Shown here: piece after piece, positions 9,960 through 22,340 of the stretch
Position numbering within the stretch: position 1 is the stretch's first letter
Layout: each line of letters starts with the position of its first letter
Assembly (NCBI GenBank): GCA_037957365.1
Contig: JARHVA010001471.1
Location: forward strand, 2,424,501-2,488,500
Direction: 5' to 3'
Origin: Torreya grandis
Lineage: Eukaryota; Streptophyta; Pinopsida; Cupressales; Taxaceae
DNA: 64,000 bases
The notes under the pieces: generated by a model
What the model was told of the DNA's origin: nothing
What the model saw: the letters and a program-made list of their open reading frames with translations, nothing else
The model's database searches: none
Program-made: the position numbers and the translations under genes

Positions 9960-12900
9960 GCAACGGGAAAGATGACATTTAAGTGAGCTAAAAAATTTAT
10001 GTCAAAAGTCTATGATGATGTATAATTTCTGACTCTCCTTCTTAATGTGATGTTCGTATTAGCATGATACCGTAAAAAATGTTTGCAAATGGTATGAAAA
10101 CTATTCTCTTATTGCTTATTTTATTGGTCATTTCCCCTTGGAGGAGTCCCTTAATATCTAATTTTGACACCAATGGGAACTCTCTAGTATCCATATCATT
10201 GGCGCTTAAAACCTTACTAAGGGGTTTTTTCTAAGGATTCATCTCAAGTCCAAACTCTATTGGCTAAATCAAGTTTTTGGATCTTGAAGAACACTCTTCT
10301 CATATTGTCCCCATGGACCCCATGACTTTAAGGTCTCAAACCAGGCTTCCCTTTGGGTGTCAGTTTGGATTGAACTACCTAGAATCCCACTTCCTCTATG
10401 GGCCTTTCTCGAGGAGATTGTCAAACCCATAGGGTGTGTTTTATGTCACAAACCAAGTAGATTCTATTCGGCATGCCCTAACAAGTAGGTATGAGTTGAA
10501 GTCAACTTGACTAAAGATTTGAAAGAATTCATTGATATCCAAGTAAACACTAAGCGTTGGGTGCAAAATTTTATTTATTTTAATCTCCCCAACATTTATT
10601 TCCATTGTTAGTCACCCAATCACCAGATCGAAGACTAACCCTCATGGAATGGTTGAAAACCTTAACTGAACAACCACTTTCGAATAAGCCCAAGGTGGTG
10701 AAAATAAAAAATGGATAGATGATAATGAGCCATATTTTTTCAAGTTTATTAGCCTTAAATGAGCTCTTCTCTTATTAGGACATCCTCTACAATCAGTCCA
10801 ACCTCTAGGTGGTCACATAACCCACCTCATGGTGGTGGTAATTCTCCCCAAGAGGACAATGGGACTAAACGTTGTTCCATTTTGCTTGGGGATTTCATCT
10901 TACCAAACCAAAAAACTCTTTTGGGAAATATTTTTATGGCTCTTAAAGGTATTGAAGATGGTTAGGGGGGATCCTTATGGATCATAATTCCCAATAAATG
11001 TCTTATACTGGAATATGAAAGGTCTCATAGAGTCCTCTCAAAAATTCTCTATGCGAATTCTCTGTCAACAATTAGGATCTTTAGATTTTGTTTTTTCTGC
11101 AAGAAGTTAAAATTTCAGGGTTTCTTCTACAAGATACTCTGAAATGAATCTTGTTTAACTCTACTACATTCTCCACATGCATGATGATGTATATGGTGGC
11201 ACTAGTATCTTAGTTTCCTTAGAATTTTCTTCCTTAGTCATTTCCATAGGGGTGATCTATCACACCAGTCTATTTAGATTCTTATTGATATTAATGGATA
11301 TTCATTATGGAGTATCAACATTTATGCCCCTAATTATGGTCATGAAAAATTAGCATTATGGGGATATTTCTTTGACAACTTACCCCTTGTCACATGGCTT
11401 ATATATGGGGATTTTAATATAGTGGAGGGTCTCGAGGACAAGGTTGGTGCTATGCAAATGAGATGGTGTGTGGGATGACATGAGGCATGATATTACTTTA
11501 ATAACCTATGGGGCCTAGTGGACCCTCTCTTCTAGAGGTGCATGTAAATTCAACTACATGGATTACATGGTCCACTTGTCGTGTCAGCACTAATAGGGTC
11601 CTTAAGAGATTGGACCATTATATGCTTTTAGATAAAAATGTTTTTTTTCTAATACCAATGGACAACTTGTCATCATGCACTCTGGATACTTAATCTCATA
11701 CCAAAATCCCATCACATGTATAGTGAAATGGAGTAAAAACCACTTAAAAGTGCCATCTAATCAATTTCTCCTTAACACCTCCCTCGTCTGACACAAGGGC
11801 ACCATTCATCTCATTGCCTAGGTTCAAAATCTCATGCCTTGACCACCTTATGTTTCTAGTTGGATCAAGTAGTGGAATGAATCCATTGGCCTTCACACCA
11901 CCACCTTCTTATGCCATAATGGCAAGAAAATTTCTTGCATTCATAGGTGGGTCGAGGGGGTTGTGCTAATATCATAGGATTTCATCTCTTCTTGAGCGCA
12001 ATCCATTTGACTTGAAAATGGAAACTTAGGTCACCTCTCTCAAAAACCAAGTTAAAGTGGTAGATAGTCATGCAGCTATAGGGGTGCAACTTCACACTCA
12101 CCTCCACTAGATCAAAATTGGTGATAAGGCTTCCAAATAATTCCTCAAGTATCTCAGAGCCAAATAGGCCCAAAATCATATCAAGGCCATCAAGTTAGAC
12201 CAATTAAGACTCACAACTCTCCTTGGCATCTCTATTACCTTTCTAGACCACTATAAATTAGTGTCAATATCCAAAGAAGAAACAATTAAACAAGCTTAGA
12301 TTTTGAAGGAATGCCTTGACATGGTTCCTCACAAACTCAGGCTTGTTGATCTAAAGTTATGTGATGTGATTTTGTCTCTTCAAGATCTCTCTCATGCCTT
12401 ACATTACATGAGTAATGACAAAGCTACAAGGGTTGATGTATTCCCCTGTAAATTTTAGAAAGCCACCTATGAATTTGTCGACCATAACTTGCTTTAATTA
12501 TACAAAGAATATTTGTAAAGTAAATCTTTGGGTTCCCTCATTTAGAAAGGCAATATCAAATTCATACCTAAAGTTGGTGACTTGGAACTTATCACTAGTT
12601 AGCATCCCATCACTCTACTCAATGCTTCATACAAGATCCTTGTTAAATCTCTTGCTAACTGTATCTAGCTCATATAAACTACCATTGCTAGACCTATGCA
12701 AATAATCTTTATCAAAAATAGGTATATCATTAAAAACCTTATTATTGTGTTGGAGGGTACATGGAATGGGTGAGAGCCTCTTGTCAAATAACTATCTTTA
12801 TCAAACTTGATTTTGAGAAATATTGTGATAGAATTGAGTGGCCTTTCATGTTGGCCATGCTCCAAGCTCTTGGCTTCGACCAATTCTTTATTTTATTTGT

Positions 12901-12990
12901 ATAAACCCTCTTCTCAGATGCCTCAACCTATTTCACTATTAACGGCCTCAAATATGATAGTTTTGGCCTCTATCGCTTCATTCTTTAAGG
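9960..12990 (+). pseudogene. LINE2: L1-type LINE retaining the RT domain, 3'-truncated
   Basis: Parallel to LINE1 from 9960 to about 11750. The endonuclease reads NIYAPNYGHEKLALW, WLIYGDFNIVEGLEDKVGA with the catalytic GDFN block intact, and DPLF. Unlike LINE1 and LINE3 it continues into the RT. Near 12545-12660 it reads FIPKVGDLELITS and PITLLNASYKILVKSLAN; near 12700-12780, FIKNRYIIKN; at 12795-12980, KLDFEKYCDRIEW, MLAMLQALGF and TINGLKYDSFGLYR. These are classic L1 RT blocks up to just before the F/YxDD catalytic motif. Homology ends around 12990, so the catalytic motif, zf-RVT and 3' end are missing. Several stops and shifts. Confidence 0.8.
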
Positions 12991-13004
12991 TTAATCAAAT
13001 GTGA

Positions 13005-14375
13005 AAGGATGTTTTTAAGAAAAAATTTGGTCCTATCAGAGGTATTACAATGTAACTCACAAACTAGAAACCAAGAGGTGTAAGAAGGAAAATGTGATAA
13101 AGGATTTGGTCATCCAAAAACAATATCAACAATGGAGTAACGGGAATGATGTGATGTAGATAAAGAATGTGAGTCACCACATGGGTGAATTTAAAATCCT
13201 TATCAAGAATGAGACACACTAGGCGAGTGAGTAATGTAATAAACTAACGACATCAAGGACCAAGGACACTCTAACCAATAAACACATAGTTTGGGATAAT
13301 AAGTGAAGTACATAGATCATCCCATGAATTTTATATGCATGAAATTAAAAGGATCCTAACTTCCCACAACATGTTCCCAGTTCCTCAAGACCCCTTATAG
13401 AGTCATCAGTCTACTGTGAAGATTGGGTACTTGTGTGAGAAAGTAGTTATCACAATTAGTATATGAGATAATGAGACCTCCTATCCCAATATTCTGACCT
13501 ACCATACCCCAATGGAGCTCAAATCTATTATAAGACCAACTGTGGAGTTTGATTTTTGACTAAGATAGGAGATGTGCCAAATAAATATCACATCTTTTGG
13601 TGTGATCTGATTTTTAAGATTGTTTTTGTATTCTAATCATTTACTTTTTTGTATGATATGGTTTTTATTTATTTTGGATTTTTTGGTTCCCCCTCCATAT
13701 AAATTCAAAGAACCAATCATGATGTTTACACTTAGCCACTAGAGATGACCTAAAATCTATGATGTCTAAATACTCCTAGACATGTCCATAAATAAGTGTG
13801 CTATCTCAAAATTTACTCATTTGTACCTCAAATGAAAGGAAATAAGGGAAATGTGGGGATTGTGGAAGATCCATGCATGTAATAAGTGATACAATGATGA
13901 ATATGCTCATATCTGATTATAAGGATATAAAATAATATGTTGACAGGGTCAGGGCTATGTTATGATAGTCATGTCACTAGGAAAATTGTACTAGCCTACA
14001 AGGGATCTAGCACAAGCATCAATGAAATTAATAGTCATCCCAAAAGAGGGGGAAGGTTAATGGTAATACCATAATAGGGGGAATATAAATTAAGGCCTAA
14101 GAATCACAAAGAGACTAAGGTGAAAATGACAAAAAATGTGATAAAATGAAAATCAATGAGAAACTTGATGTTGTTACCTAGAAACCACAAGAGAAACAAA
14201 GATCAAAAGTAATGTGATATAAACCCAAAGAACCAAAAAGGAAATAATGGTGTAGTTAAAAATGAAACTAAATGAAATAAAAATCACAAAAATAAAGAAA
14301 TGTGAGACAAAAATAATGACCAAAATCTATGCTAACATCTATATGAAATATGAGCATGTGAAATACAAGCCTATG
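13005..14375. other. unassigned AT-rich sequence
   Basis: No long open frame and no motif I recognise. An A-rich, low-complexity stretch lies at about 14080-14330. It may be the 3' part of the element whose gag lies to the right on the minus strand, but I could not find a matching LTR. Confidence 0.4.
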
Positions 14376-14379
14376 TATC

Positions 14380-15427
14380 TCATAAAGTTTCTTGAAGTTG
14401 AATTTGTTTGTTATTGTGCAATGTAGAAGAATATTGGGCATTGTAGGATGCCCTGAAGGGTAATTTTATGTAGGGATGGGCATTGGAATATGTCCCAAAG
14501 TCTGAAGTGACATGTGGATGAATTTTTAAATATGCCTTAACATGTGATGTGGAGTGATGTGAAATGGAGTTTTTAGAAAAAACCACATCATGTTGGCTGA
14601 TGCAATTTGATGAAACTAGATAGGAATAATGAATTATTCCAAGCTAGCCAATGCAATTAGAGATAGGTAAATGTGTTGATATATTAAATCTTAAGGATGT
14701 TGAAATTGACATAGGACTAGTAGGAGTGGTCTGAAAAGGCCTATAAGTTGAATGAGGACCATATATGATGTGATTTGGAGTAGGAATTTAAACTAGGTTC
14801 TCCTTGGGTTTGTGTGACCTAAGAGGTTGAGATTTGATGGATGCAACCACCTGATTGAAGTTGTTCATGTTAGCTATCATTTCCTTGTTTTTTCAAGAAG
14901 AAGGATCAACTATGTTTTGGATGACATTAGTGGATGATCTTGGATTCAGATGGTGTTGACATTGATCATTAAATAGTTGATGTTGATGTAATAATGATTC
15001 ATTGGATTAGGTTTGATATAGTTTAAGATTGTCTTCATAATATTGTTGAGTAAGATTGTCAAGATTGAAATGTGGACCAAGAAAGCAGGAAAGAAGAAAT
15101 TGTTGGGGATCACAAAAATTATTATGAGAATGAACTATCATAGCATGCCACCAAAAAAACTTATAAGGATTGAACCATTTTGGAAGAGGTTTGGAAGAGT
15201 CAAATCTCGTGGGTTTAGAAGGTGACATATTTATCTTAATTTTGTGGAGACTTAAGGGAGACTGGGTAGGGGTTTTATTGTTTGGTGTGGGAGATCCCTC
15301 ATTAGGTTGTGGGGAAGGCTTAATTTGAGATGATGTGTATCAATGACATCAATTCATAATTCTTTATGAGATGATTGAAATTGAATAATAAGAAAGTCTT
15401 GCATTTTTTCTTGATCTAAGACCTATT
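14380..15427 (-). other. probable gag-downstream region of a degraded gypsy-like element
   Basis: The minus-strand frame at 15228-15007 and fragments around it continue from the gag fragment to the right, but contain no zinc knuckle, protease or RT motif that I can see. Called by position only. Confidence 0.3.
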
Positions 15428-15960
15428 CTAAAGTCTTAGGGGAAACATTTTAACTTTGTATTGAAGGGTGGTGACAAAGAGTTTGAAAATATTATCATCA
15501 CCCATGTTATCATTTACTTTATGATCTACAGAATTATATAATTTGATGAAAGTATGAGTAGATTCATTAGGAAGTTGCTTAGCAATGATGAAATGGCCAA
15601 GGCTATTTTTGAGAAGATCATTATGTTGGAATTTCTTAACTAACATTGAATAAATCCTCTAATTTTGTAATGAAATGTTTAAAAAGTTGATTATACCATT
15701 CTAGTGCATCTCCAATAAAGGTTTTAGCTAGAATTTTAATAGTAACAAAGGTATTAGTTTAAACCCATTCCTTATAGAGATTGCCAAAGCTTTTGAGAAA
15801 GATAGCAGGATCTTTAGTCACATCATATGTGATAGTTGAAGAGATGTTTCCAATGTCTATGGATACAATGAGGGGATATAAAAAATTATTTTTGAGTTGT
15901 AGAATCATTTTATTTTAATTTAGAGGTTGAGGAATAATGTTTCCATTGGCATCTCTAAGA
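15428..15960 (-). pseudogene. Ty3/gypsy-type gag fragment (capsid core)
   Basis: On the minus strand, frames shifted against each other read YDVTKDPAIFLKSFGNLYKEW, then AKTFIGDALEWYNQLF and NDLLKNSLGHFIIAKQLPNE, ending TLQYKVKMFPLRL. This is the pattern of the plant Retrotrans_gag domain (D..DP..fl..F, then a..W...L, then a length of helix before the C-terminus). Stops and at least one frameshift are present. The product would be the structural capsid protein of an LTR retrotransposon. No pol is seen nearby, so it is a remnant or a gag-only element. Confidence 0.65.
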
Positions 15961-16529
15961 GGAGGAGGAACAAAATTTTTAAGTAGTACTGATACATTAC
16001 CCAGTTTGTTTTTTCTAGTTTCCTATGTGTTGCAAAGTTTGTATACATGACTAGAATCTTACTACACATTTTTGTTTACCTTAATCCATCACAGGCTTGG
16101 GTTTACCAATCTTATGTCATCTTGTTTCCTGTCCCTGTAAGTCACTTTCTGATTGGATTTTCCTCATCTTTCGAATCCCTATTATGCAGTCCTTTGAATG
16201 GTGATGGCAGAAGTGTTTGTTTAGGCCATCTCTTTGTCACACCTAAAGGAAAAAAATAATAGATCAAATTATAATAATATTTTATGCTCCAACCCAAAAA
16301 AAATGAAACTTAAAGCAATTATAAGATGTGGTTACTTTTGCAAGAGGTATTTTTTATTATCTAGAACTTCTTTTTGGGTGGTTGTAGGAAATCCAATCTT
16401 TTCCTTTGAGAGTCGGTATGAAATTATCTATCAAAGGATGGGATTTAGAGCCACCAATTTCAAATTTGGATTCTAGATGCCCTAATAATTTATGATCAAT
16501 TTGATCAAATTTCAATCTTATAGGGAGCC
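15961..16529. other. sequence separating two gag fragments, origin unknown
   Basis: This lies between two minus-strand gag pieces but does not continue either. A plus-strand frame at 16047-16259 is open for 70 codons with no recognisable domain. It may be an insertion or a rearranged part of the retroelement. Confidence 0.35.
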
Positions 16530-16850
16530 CTTTTGAGTCTTGAATGCTAAAGAGTAAGCTCTCAAATGTGTCTTTGGATCACCCTTGCCATCATAAAGAG
16601 TAATCTTGGGTTGAAAAACTCCTTATGTTAAAGGTGTAGAAGCAATGTGATGTGCCAATGGTGTATGTAGAAGAGAAAAAGAATTCAAAGCCTATGTAGG
16701 TCTAGTGGTACCTTGATCAAGATGTTGCACCTTGGATTGAAGAGATCATATCTCTTGCACAAGGGATGTGACATCAGGAGATAGGGATGTTCTAGCTACA
16801 ACTGGTGGCATAGAAGAAGGTTGGGATGCTATAGGGGGTGGTTGAGACAT
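16530..16850 (-). pseudogene. N-terminal gag fragment of a gypsy-like element
   Basis: Starts at ATG 16850 on the minus strand with MSQPPPIASQPSSMPP, a Pro/Ser-rich leader. It continues through a coiled region (VTSLVQEI.SLQSKVQ) to ITLYDGKGDPKTHLRAYSLA, which is the conserved FdGk.DP..hlraf block at the start of plant Ty3/gypsy Gag. Three in-frame stops interrupt it. The fragment ends just after this block. The capsid core at 15428-15960 has its own DP..fl block, so the two pieces are probably not one simple gene. Confidence 0.7.
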
Positions 16851-17099
16851 AATTTCCCCTATAGTGTCATTTACACCTAGCTGCTCTGTGGTTTAAGATG
16901 ATTTCCCATTGGTTACTTTTTTTATTCTTATTATAAAATTATAAGCATGTCATCTTGCATATCTAGATGTTTGATTAAGAATTCTTGAAGTTCTCTTTTA
17001 GCAGTTTCATCAACACTAGTATATTGAGTGATCAGTAAAGTAGGAAAATAATTTGAAATATTTTTAAATGTTTTGTAAATGTTTTAATAGGAAATGTGT

Positions 17100-17710
17100 G
17101 ATAAATGGATAGTACTAAAATTAAGAAACACGGAGTCCAAAAAATAGTGAATTGGAAATTGTGCAAAAAGGATACTGAGCTGCCAAACATGTAAGGTGAT
17201 ACCTCAAAAGCAAGTAAGTGCTAGTGTATACTACTAGGGATTTTTTAAAAATATTATTTATAAAATATTATGGACTTTTGAATTTGAAATTGATTTTTTG
17301 AGTTAGATATGCAACTAAATTTTCAAAAAATGATGTGAAAAGTACTGAAAATAACTGAGAATGTATTTGATGTAAATAGGGTTTTAAAAGATAAGGATCC
17401 AAGAAAATCTGACCATTTAAGGCAAAGATGAGCTTGGACAACAGCATAAAAAATAGGACACGCTAAATTTTGGCACTCTTGTCCTATTTGGGTGTTGTTG
17501 TCTTAAGGGAATGAGACATGAGGGGATGGATCTAGGCCTGAGAGGGTTTCTTGGGTCTTGAAAATCTAAGTTTGAGAAGCTATGGATGACTGGGAATCAG
17601 TAAAAGAAGTAGCCTATAAGAGTTGTGTGAGCCAACAAGTAGACCTATAGATTAGGTGTCTTAGCCATACTAAAGTTGTATAATTTCACATTTTACATGA
17701 CTATAATCTC
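17100..17710 (-). repeat. LTR-like sequence distantly related to the 30222-49391 element's LTR
   Basis: At 17430-17500 the order is TTGGACAACA, GGACACGC, GTCCTATTTGGGTG and TTGTTGTC. The same series of words occurs in the LTRs at 30910-30985 and 49073-49135. The following GAAAATCTAAGTTTG..AGCTATG block is also shared. It may be the 5' LTR of the minus-strand gag element to its left. The boundaries cannot be fixed. Confidence 0.4.
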
Positions 17711-17789
17711 CTTAAGGTAAATCTATTTGGAAAATCATTGATTTCCACACTCTATTTATTAATTCAGCTCCCATAAATAATAAAGGCTC

Positions 17790-18240
17790 ATTTATGGTGA
17801 AAAACACTTAGAAACCTGATGAAGTAGTTAAGCCTCACTTAAAATGGGTTGGTGATGGATTTCATAATGATCTCTCCTTGAATAACTATAATCTCTAGTG
17901 GTCTCCTATCGTGACCAATACTGGCCCCCTTTTGGATAAAATATCTAGCATAAAAACTTTGACACTATTCAAAAATGGTATTCAAACTATAAGGGATTTA
18001 GTTTCTAATTGAGATTGGGCCCCGTGGACCTCACTAAAAGTGAAATTTAATTTAAATAATTATGAATTACCTTCTATTATCTACACTAATTCCAAATGTC
18101 ATGTTCCACAATATGGAGCTAATTCTAAGACTCATTTCAAGAATTATCTGTCAGTCTTCCTTCCTCTTCCACATTCTTATGATTTCATTGTAAAGATTGT
18201 CATCACTCTTCAAGGATGATTCAGTGAACCCCTACTTGGT
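17790..18240 (+). pseudogene. L1-type LINE fragment (region upstream of zf-RVT)
   Basis: The plus strand reads KNGIQTIRDLVSN, then DWAPWTSLKVKFNLNNYELP with one stop. This is the segment found between RT and zf-RVT in plant L1 elements, where a 'TI.DL.d..g....w..lk.kf.l' line is typical. No RT or zf-RVT is attached. It is a dead fragment, about 150 codons, antisense to the RNase H fragment that follows. Confidence 0.5.
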
Positions 18241-18439
18241 TTAATTATTATTAAACCAACTAGGTACCACACTCATATCACCAAAATGACCGTGCATCTA
18301 GCTAAGCTCTACATATATAAATAACCCCCTTATGAACCTATATTGATCGATTATCTCACACTTGATCTATCATTTCCTTCTTATTTTTCCTTCATATTTG
18401 ATATTAGATATCTTCTCAAATATTCATTGATCAAGATGC

Positions 18440-19050
18440 GAGCCTCTTTTGAAGAATTATTTAACCATTTCTTATATCCACCTCTCTCCTCTTTAAGTTG
18501 CACTGCTTTGTTAGTTGCCTAATCTACCACTGCATTACCTTCTCTCTTAACATTCTTAAATCTCATCGACCCCATCTTATTCATTAATGTTTGTATATAT
18601 TAAATGGTAGTCCTAATTCTCTAAGGCTTAAATTTCTCTGAGATGAGTGCATTGATCACAACTTGCAAATCACCTTCAACACTGTGCTCCTTCCATCCAT
18701 ACTTTTTCACTATTTGTATTCCTAAGTGGATAATCCTTGCTTCTACCACATTATTCTACTTTGTACCTATTGCTTGAGAAAATATTAAAAAGGGTTATCC
18801 CTCACTATCTCTAAATATTCCACTTACTATTGTTGCACCAAGATTACCTTTTGAAACCCCATCAAAATTCATTTTTATTTCACCTTAATCAAGAGGCCTC
18901 CCCATTTACAATTTACCCTTCTTCTTTCCTTTTGACATCTCACTCCCATTATTAGGCCTCCATTCATCAAACCAATTCTACATCGACTCTTCTTCCCTTT
19001 TATCTTTCAAGATACCTTTTTCTTCATATGCTGTTGTAATTTTAGTTAGG
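18440..19050 (-). pseudogene. RNase H-type domain of a LINE, degraded
   Basis: On the minus strand, 18880-18440 reads MNFDGVSKGNLG, then GIFRDSEGYPFL, NNVVEARIIHLGIQIV, EGDLQVVINALIS and REGNAVVD. This is the RVT_3 RNase H family pattern (nfDGa.kgnpG, aE..al..gl, vegDs..vi..l, v.re.N..aD), with catalytic Asp, Glu and Asp positions still visible. NWFDEWRP precedes it. Stops interrupt the frame. Plant L1 LINEs carry this domain at the C-terminus. The copia element at 19089 sits at its upstream edge. Confidence 0.65.
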
Positions 19051-19088
19051 GATTTTTTAACACATTGTGATGTAGGAGCATCACTATT

Positions 19089-19385
19089 TGTTATTGTAGA
19101 CTTTTTCCACCAAGTGGTTTTACTTACATGTCTTTTCAGCTTATGTAGGTTAGTTAATTAAGTTATTAGGGGTCATTTACCTTTAAGTGAGTTATAATTG
19201 TGAGTTAGGGTTTTACCTTTTTGGTGACCTAATCTCACCCTATATGTACTTTCATTTTTCTTAAAGTGGCTAATGCAAACATTTTATTTGTAAAATTTGC
19301 TTATTTTCAGAGGTCTCATTCTACCTCTATAGGAATTCAACATTCATCATGTAGCCGCTATGCAAAGATCTTGAAAAAATCTATC
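19089..19385 (+). repeat. left LTR of the copia element
   Basis: Aligns end to end with 23022-23319, for instance through TTAGGGGTCATTTACCTTTAAG and AATCTCACCCTATATGTAC. It begins TGTTATTGTAG and ends CTATCA. CTATT (19084-19088) precedes it and CTATC (23320-23324) follows the right LTR, a slightly eroded 5-bp target duplication. Confidence 0.9.
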
Positions 19386-19397
19386 ATGGTATCAAAG
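19386..19397 (+). other. primer-binding site, initiator tRNA-Met type
   Basis: TGGTATCAAAGC directly follows the LTR. It differs at one base from the usual plant copia site TGGTATCAGAGC. Confidence 0.85.
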
Positions 19398-20274
19398 CTT
19401 ACCTGATAGCCTCATGTGTTTATCTCCTTTGGTAAGATCCTCCTGCATTCACCTTATTATTTTTTCATACTGTACGGTCGCCATTTTTGACCTTGGAGGA
19501 ATTTTATGAAAACTACCACAAAAATCATGTCAAAATGCCTTTTATAAAAAATACATCTACATATATTTTCTTTGTTTTTCAAAATCTCAAATGGGTTGTC
19601 TTTATTTTTTTGAGAAAGTTCATAATTTTTTCTTAAGAATTCAATTTCTTCATGCTGGTACAACATTGTATGGACAAGTAATCAAGCCTACTATCTCTAA
19701 TTTGGTGCCCGTAGACCAATTTAGGTTTTTTGGGGTGCAATACTTTCTCCCAAGACCAATTCAAGTTTTTATAGGTATGATTACTCATTACTTATTTTTT
19801 TAAGTCGTAGTTGTTCAAGAACCCGATTTACACTGTAGGGAAGTAATCAGACTTCTCCAGGATGATAACTTCTAAGTAATCAGGTTTTTCAACCTTAACT
19901 ACTTGACTACTTGCTCATAGATCAAATCAAGTTTCTCAAGTTCTCTTAGTTATAAGTAATTGGGCTTCTCTAAGGTGACAACTTATAAGTAATCGAGTTT
20001 TTCAACTTTGATTACTTGCTCACTAGACCCATTTAGGTTTTTTAGGGTCGATTACTCATTACTTATTTCATAAGTTGTAGTTATTTGAAACTCTAAAGTT
20101 GTGTAGATTGAAGAACCTAAAATACGCTGAGAAGATCCATTCGGGTTTTTGAAGGTCAACTACTTATTACTCATTACTTGCTTTATAAGTAATAAGCCAT
20201 GAAGCTTCATAAACCCGATTTATACTAGCAAGACCCATTCGGGTTTTCAAAGGTCGACAACTTATTACTTTTTT

Positions 20275-20465
20275 TAAAGTTGAAGTAGTTCAAAAAATTG
20301 TAGTTAAAGTAGTTGGAAAACTCAAAGTTGAAGTTGTTAGAAAAATTGAAGTCGAAGCAGTTGGAAAATTCAAAGTCAAAGCAATTAGAAAACTTGAAGT
20401 CGAAGCAGTTGGAAAATCTGAAGTAAAGCAGTGTTGGAAAATCTAAAGTAAAGTAGTGTCAGAAA
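20275..20465 (+). repeat. ~25-bp minisatellite in the copia leader
   Basis: About seven degenerate copies of GAAGTCGAAGCAGTTGGAAA-like units. The preceding DNA (19800-20230) also repeats AAGTAATCGG, ACCCATTTAGGTTTTT and ACTTATTACT words, so most of the leader between primer site and gag is built from short repeats. Confidence 0.7.
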
Positions 20466-20636
20466 CACATGTGATGTTTAAGTGGGTGTCAAATTTTAGG
20501 TGAAAGGTAATGAAGAAATAGATTAAAGTTTTTTTCATTTTTGGATTTTTGTGTTTTTTAAGTCTAGAAAAAAAAATCTATTTTTGGAAAGGGTCTAGGA
20601 ATATGTTGAAGTAAGAACTTGTAAGTGACATAACTT

Positions 20637-21611
20637 TTGATTTATAACTCTTTTTTTAGTGTCATTTTATTTAATAGTGCTTGTTTTTATGCTTTACACA
20701 TTGGACCTTCCATTGGGCCTTCTATAGCTACAAATATTTTTCACATTTTTTGTACACTCTTGGATGCATTATCGGTCAAATCCAATGTTCCTCTAGTTCC
20801 TTTTACTAACACACCTACTGTTCAAGATGCATTTTTGATTGAATTTGACATCTATATGAACATGTTTATATTTGAAACATTTAGGGGGGTCATTACTGAC
20901 AATTCTAAGGGGGTACTATGTTGTGTTGTGCATTCTTTCTTTTCCGTATTACTCCTTTACTTACTGCAACAATCTTTACTTATGCACTATGGATCACTCT
21001 CTATTAATTCGCTTACACCATTTAATTATCATGAATGGAAACATAGAATGGAAATCATCTTTCAATCCAAGGGTTACCATCAAATTATAATGGGTACTGA
21101 GACTAAACCTACTAATACTAGAGTGAAAATCAAATGGTTTAACAATTGTGACAAAATCCATGGACCACTGTGTCTCTCAATCTCCTTAGATCTACTCTTT
21201 CACATTGAATCTATCAAAACAGTTACTGAAGTGTGGACCACACTATCCAAGCTCTTTGGAGTGCAGGATGTGATGAGAGGACATGAGCTAAAAAATGAGT
21301 TCATCAGATTGAGCCCAAATGAATTCAACACTCTTCAAGATTTTTTCACCAAGTTTAGACTTTTGAGATTGCAGTTAAAAGCATGTGGAATTGACAAGAA
21401 AGATGAACAACTTGATTTGTCAATACTCACTAAACTTGGTCCTAAATATTTTGTATTTGTGTCCACTTTTTATGCCACTAAGAGTGCTCTTGACACCGCA
21501 TGGAAGATGCCTTCTTTAGATACCTTTGTTGTCGACCTGATTCAGGAGAAAGATAAGTTGATACAGATGGGCATAGTGAAGTCATCTAAATCTCATGCAT
21601 TGCTTGTTTAA
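20637..21611 (+). CDS. copia-type Gag polyprotein
   Basis: The longest open frame in the copia element (324 codons). From residue about 116 it reads MHYGSLSINSLTPFNYHEWK, then MEIIFQSKGYHQIIMGTE, the typical copia Gag start (L...NY..WK..Me..l). VWTTLSKLFG and LKNEFIRLSP..FNTLQDFF follow, typical of the UBN2-type capsid domain. The first ~115 residues are hydrophobic and unlike Gag, so the real start is more likely the ATG at 20982. The product forms the cytoplasmic particle. A degenerate zinc knuckle (KCGHCSHKHDE) lies past the stop at 21611, so the nucleocapsid part has been cut off. Confidence 0.75.
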   Translation: MIYNSFFSVILFNSACFYALHIGPSIGPSIATNIFHIFCTLLDALSVKSNVPLVPFTNTPTVQDAFLIEFDIYMNMFIFETFRGVITDNSKGVLCCVVHSFFSVLLLYLLQQSLLMHYGSLSINSLTPFNYHEWKHRMEIIFQSKGYHQIIMGTETKPTNTRVKIKWFNNCDKIHGPLCLSISLDLLFHIESIKTVTEVWTTLSKLFGVQDVMRGHELKNEFIRLSPNEFNTLQDFFTKFRLLRLQLKACGIDKKDEQLDLSILTKLGPKYFVFVSTFYATKSALDTAWKMPSLDTFVVDLIQEKDKLIQMGIVKSSKSHALLV

Positions 21612-22340
21612 AAATATAAGGCTTATAACAATAGAGAGAGAAAGTAAAGCAAGAAAAATGTTAAGAAGGATGAAAATCTTTCCACCTCCAAATCAATCAA
21701 TGTGACCTCTTCTTCCAGTCATAAGCCTAAGAAATATTGGATCAAATGTGGGCATTGCTCACATAAGCACGATGAGAGTAAATATTTGAAGAAAAAAATT
21801 GACCACCTTACTAGCCTTCTTATTTAGAACAACATAGGTGTTCTAGATTCTGTCAAACTATCTTCATCAACCCATGAATCCACTAAGGCAAATGAATATG
21901 GAAAAGAAAAGGTAAAAGAGAATAACAAAAGGAAACATAAGGGAAAAGCCTTAGTTACAGTTGTGCCTCCAACTCCTCTTACATGGGGCACTGACTCTAG
22001 TGCTTCACATCACATGGCCTCTTCATAGATTGAGTTCAGTTCCTTGGAACCATGTGACATGTCCTCTATACAATTGGGTGACAACACTTCTAAAAAGGTT
22101 ATCGGGAGAGGGTCTGTTGAAGTGAGTGGTGGAACATTAAATAATGTTCTAAGTGTGACCTCACTCTCAACTAATCTCATGTCGGTCTACCAGATCACTC
22201 ACCTTGGTCCAGGCATGTGAGTTGAATTTACTCCAGATTCAGTGTACATCAGAGAGTTGCATAGTGATATTATTTTGGCTATGAGAATGGTTGATCATTA
22301 GACTTGGCTATATAGCTTCTCGCACTTTTCTCTTAACTCT
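21612..22340 (+). pseudogene. copia zinc knuckle, protease and GAG-pre-integrase remnant
   Basis: After the gag stop, the plus strand reads KYWIKCGHCSHKHDE (zinc knuckle lacking its last Cys), then TWGTDSSASHHM, the retropepsin site where DSGAS is expected, so the Gly is lost. VIGRGSVEVSGG..NVLSVTSLSTNLMSV is the usual copia protease C-terminal part, and ELHSDIILAM is pre-integrase-like. Stops occur at several points. Integrase core and RT are absent from here to the right LTR. Confidence 0.7.

Noticed and set aside
20637..20981. Hydrophobic N-terminal extension of the copia Gag frame
   Set aside because: Copia Gag normally begins close to the L..NY..WK block; the extension is leader read-through, with the likely start at 20982.
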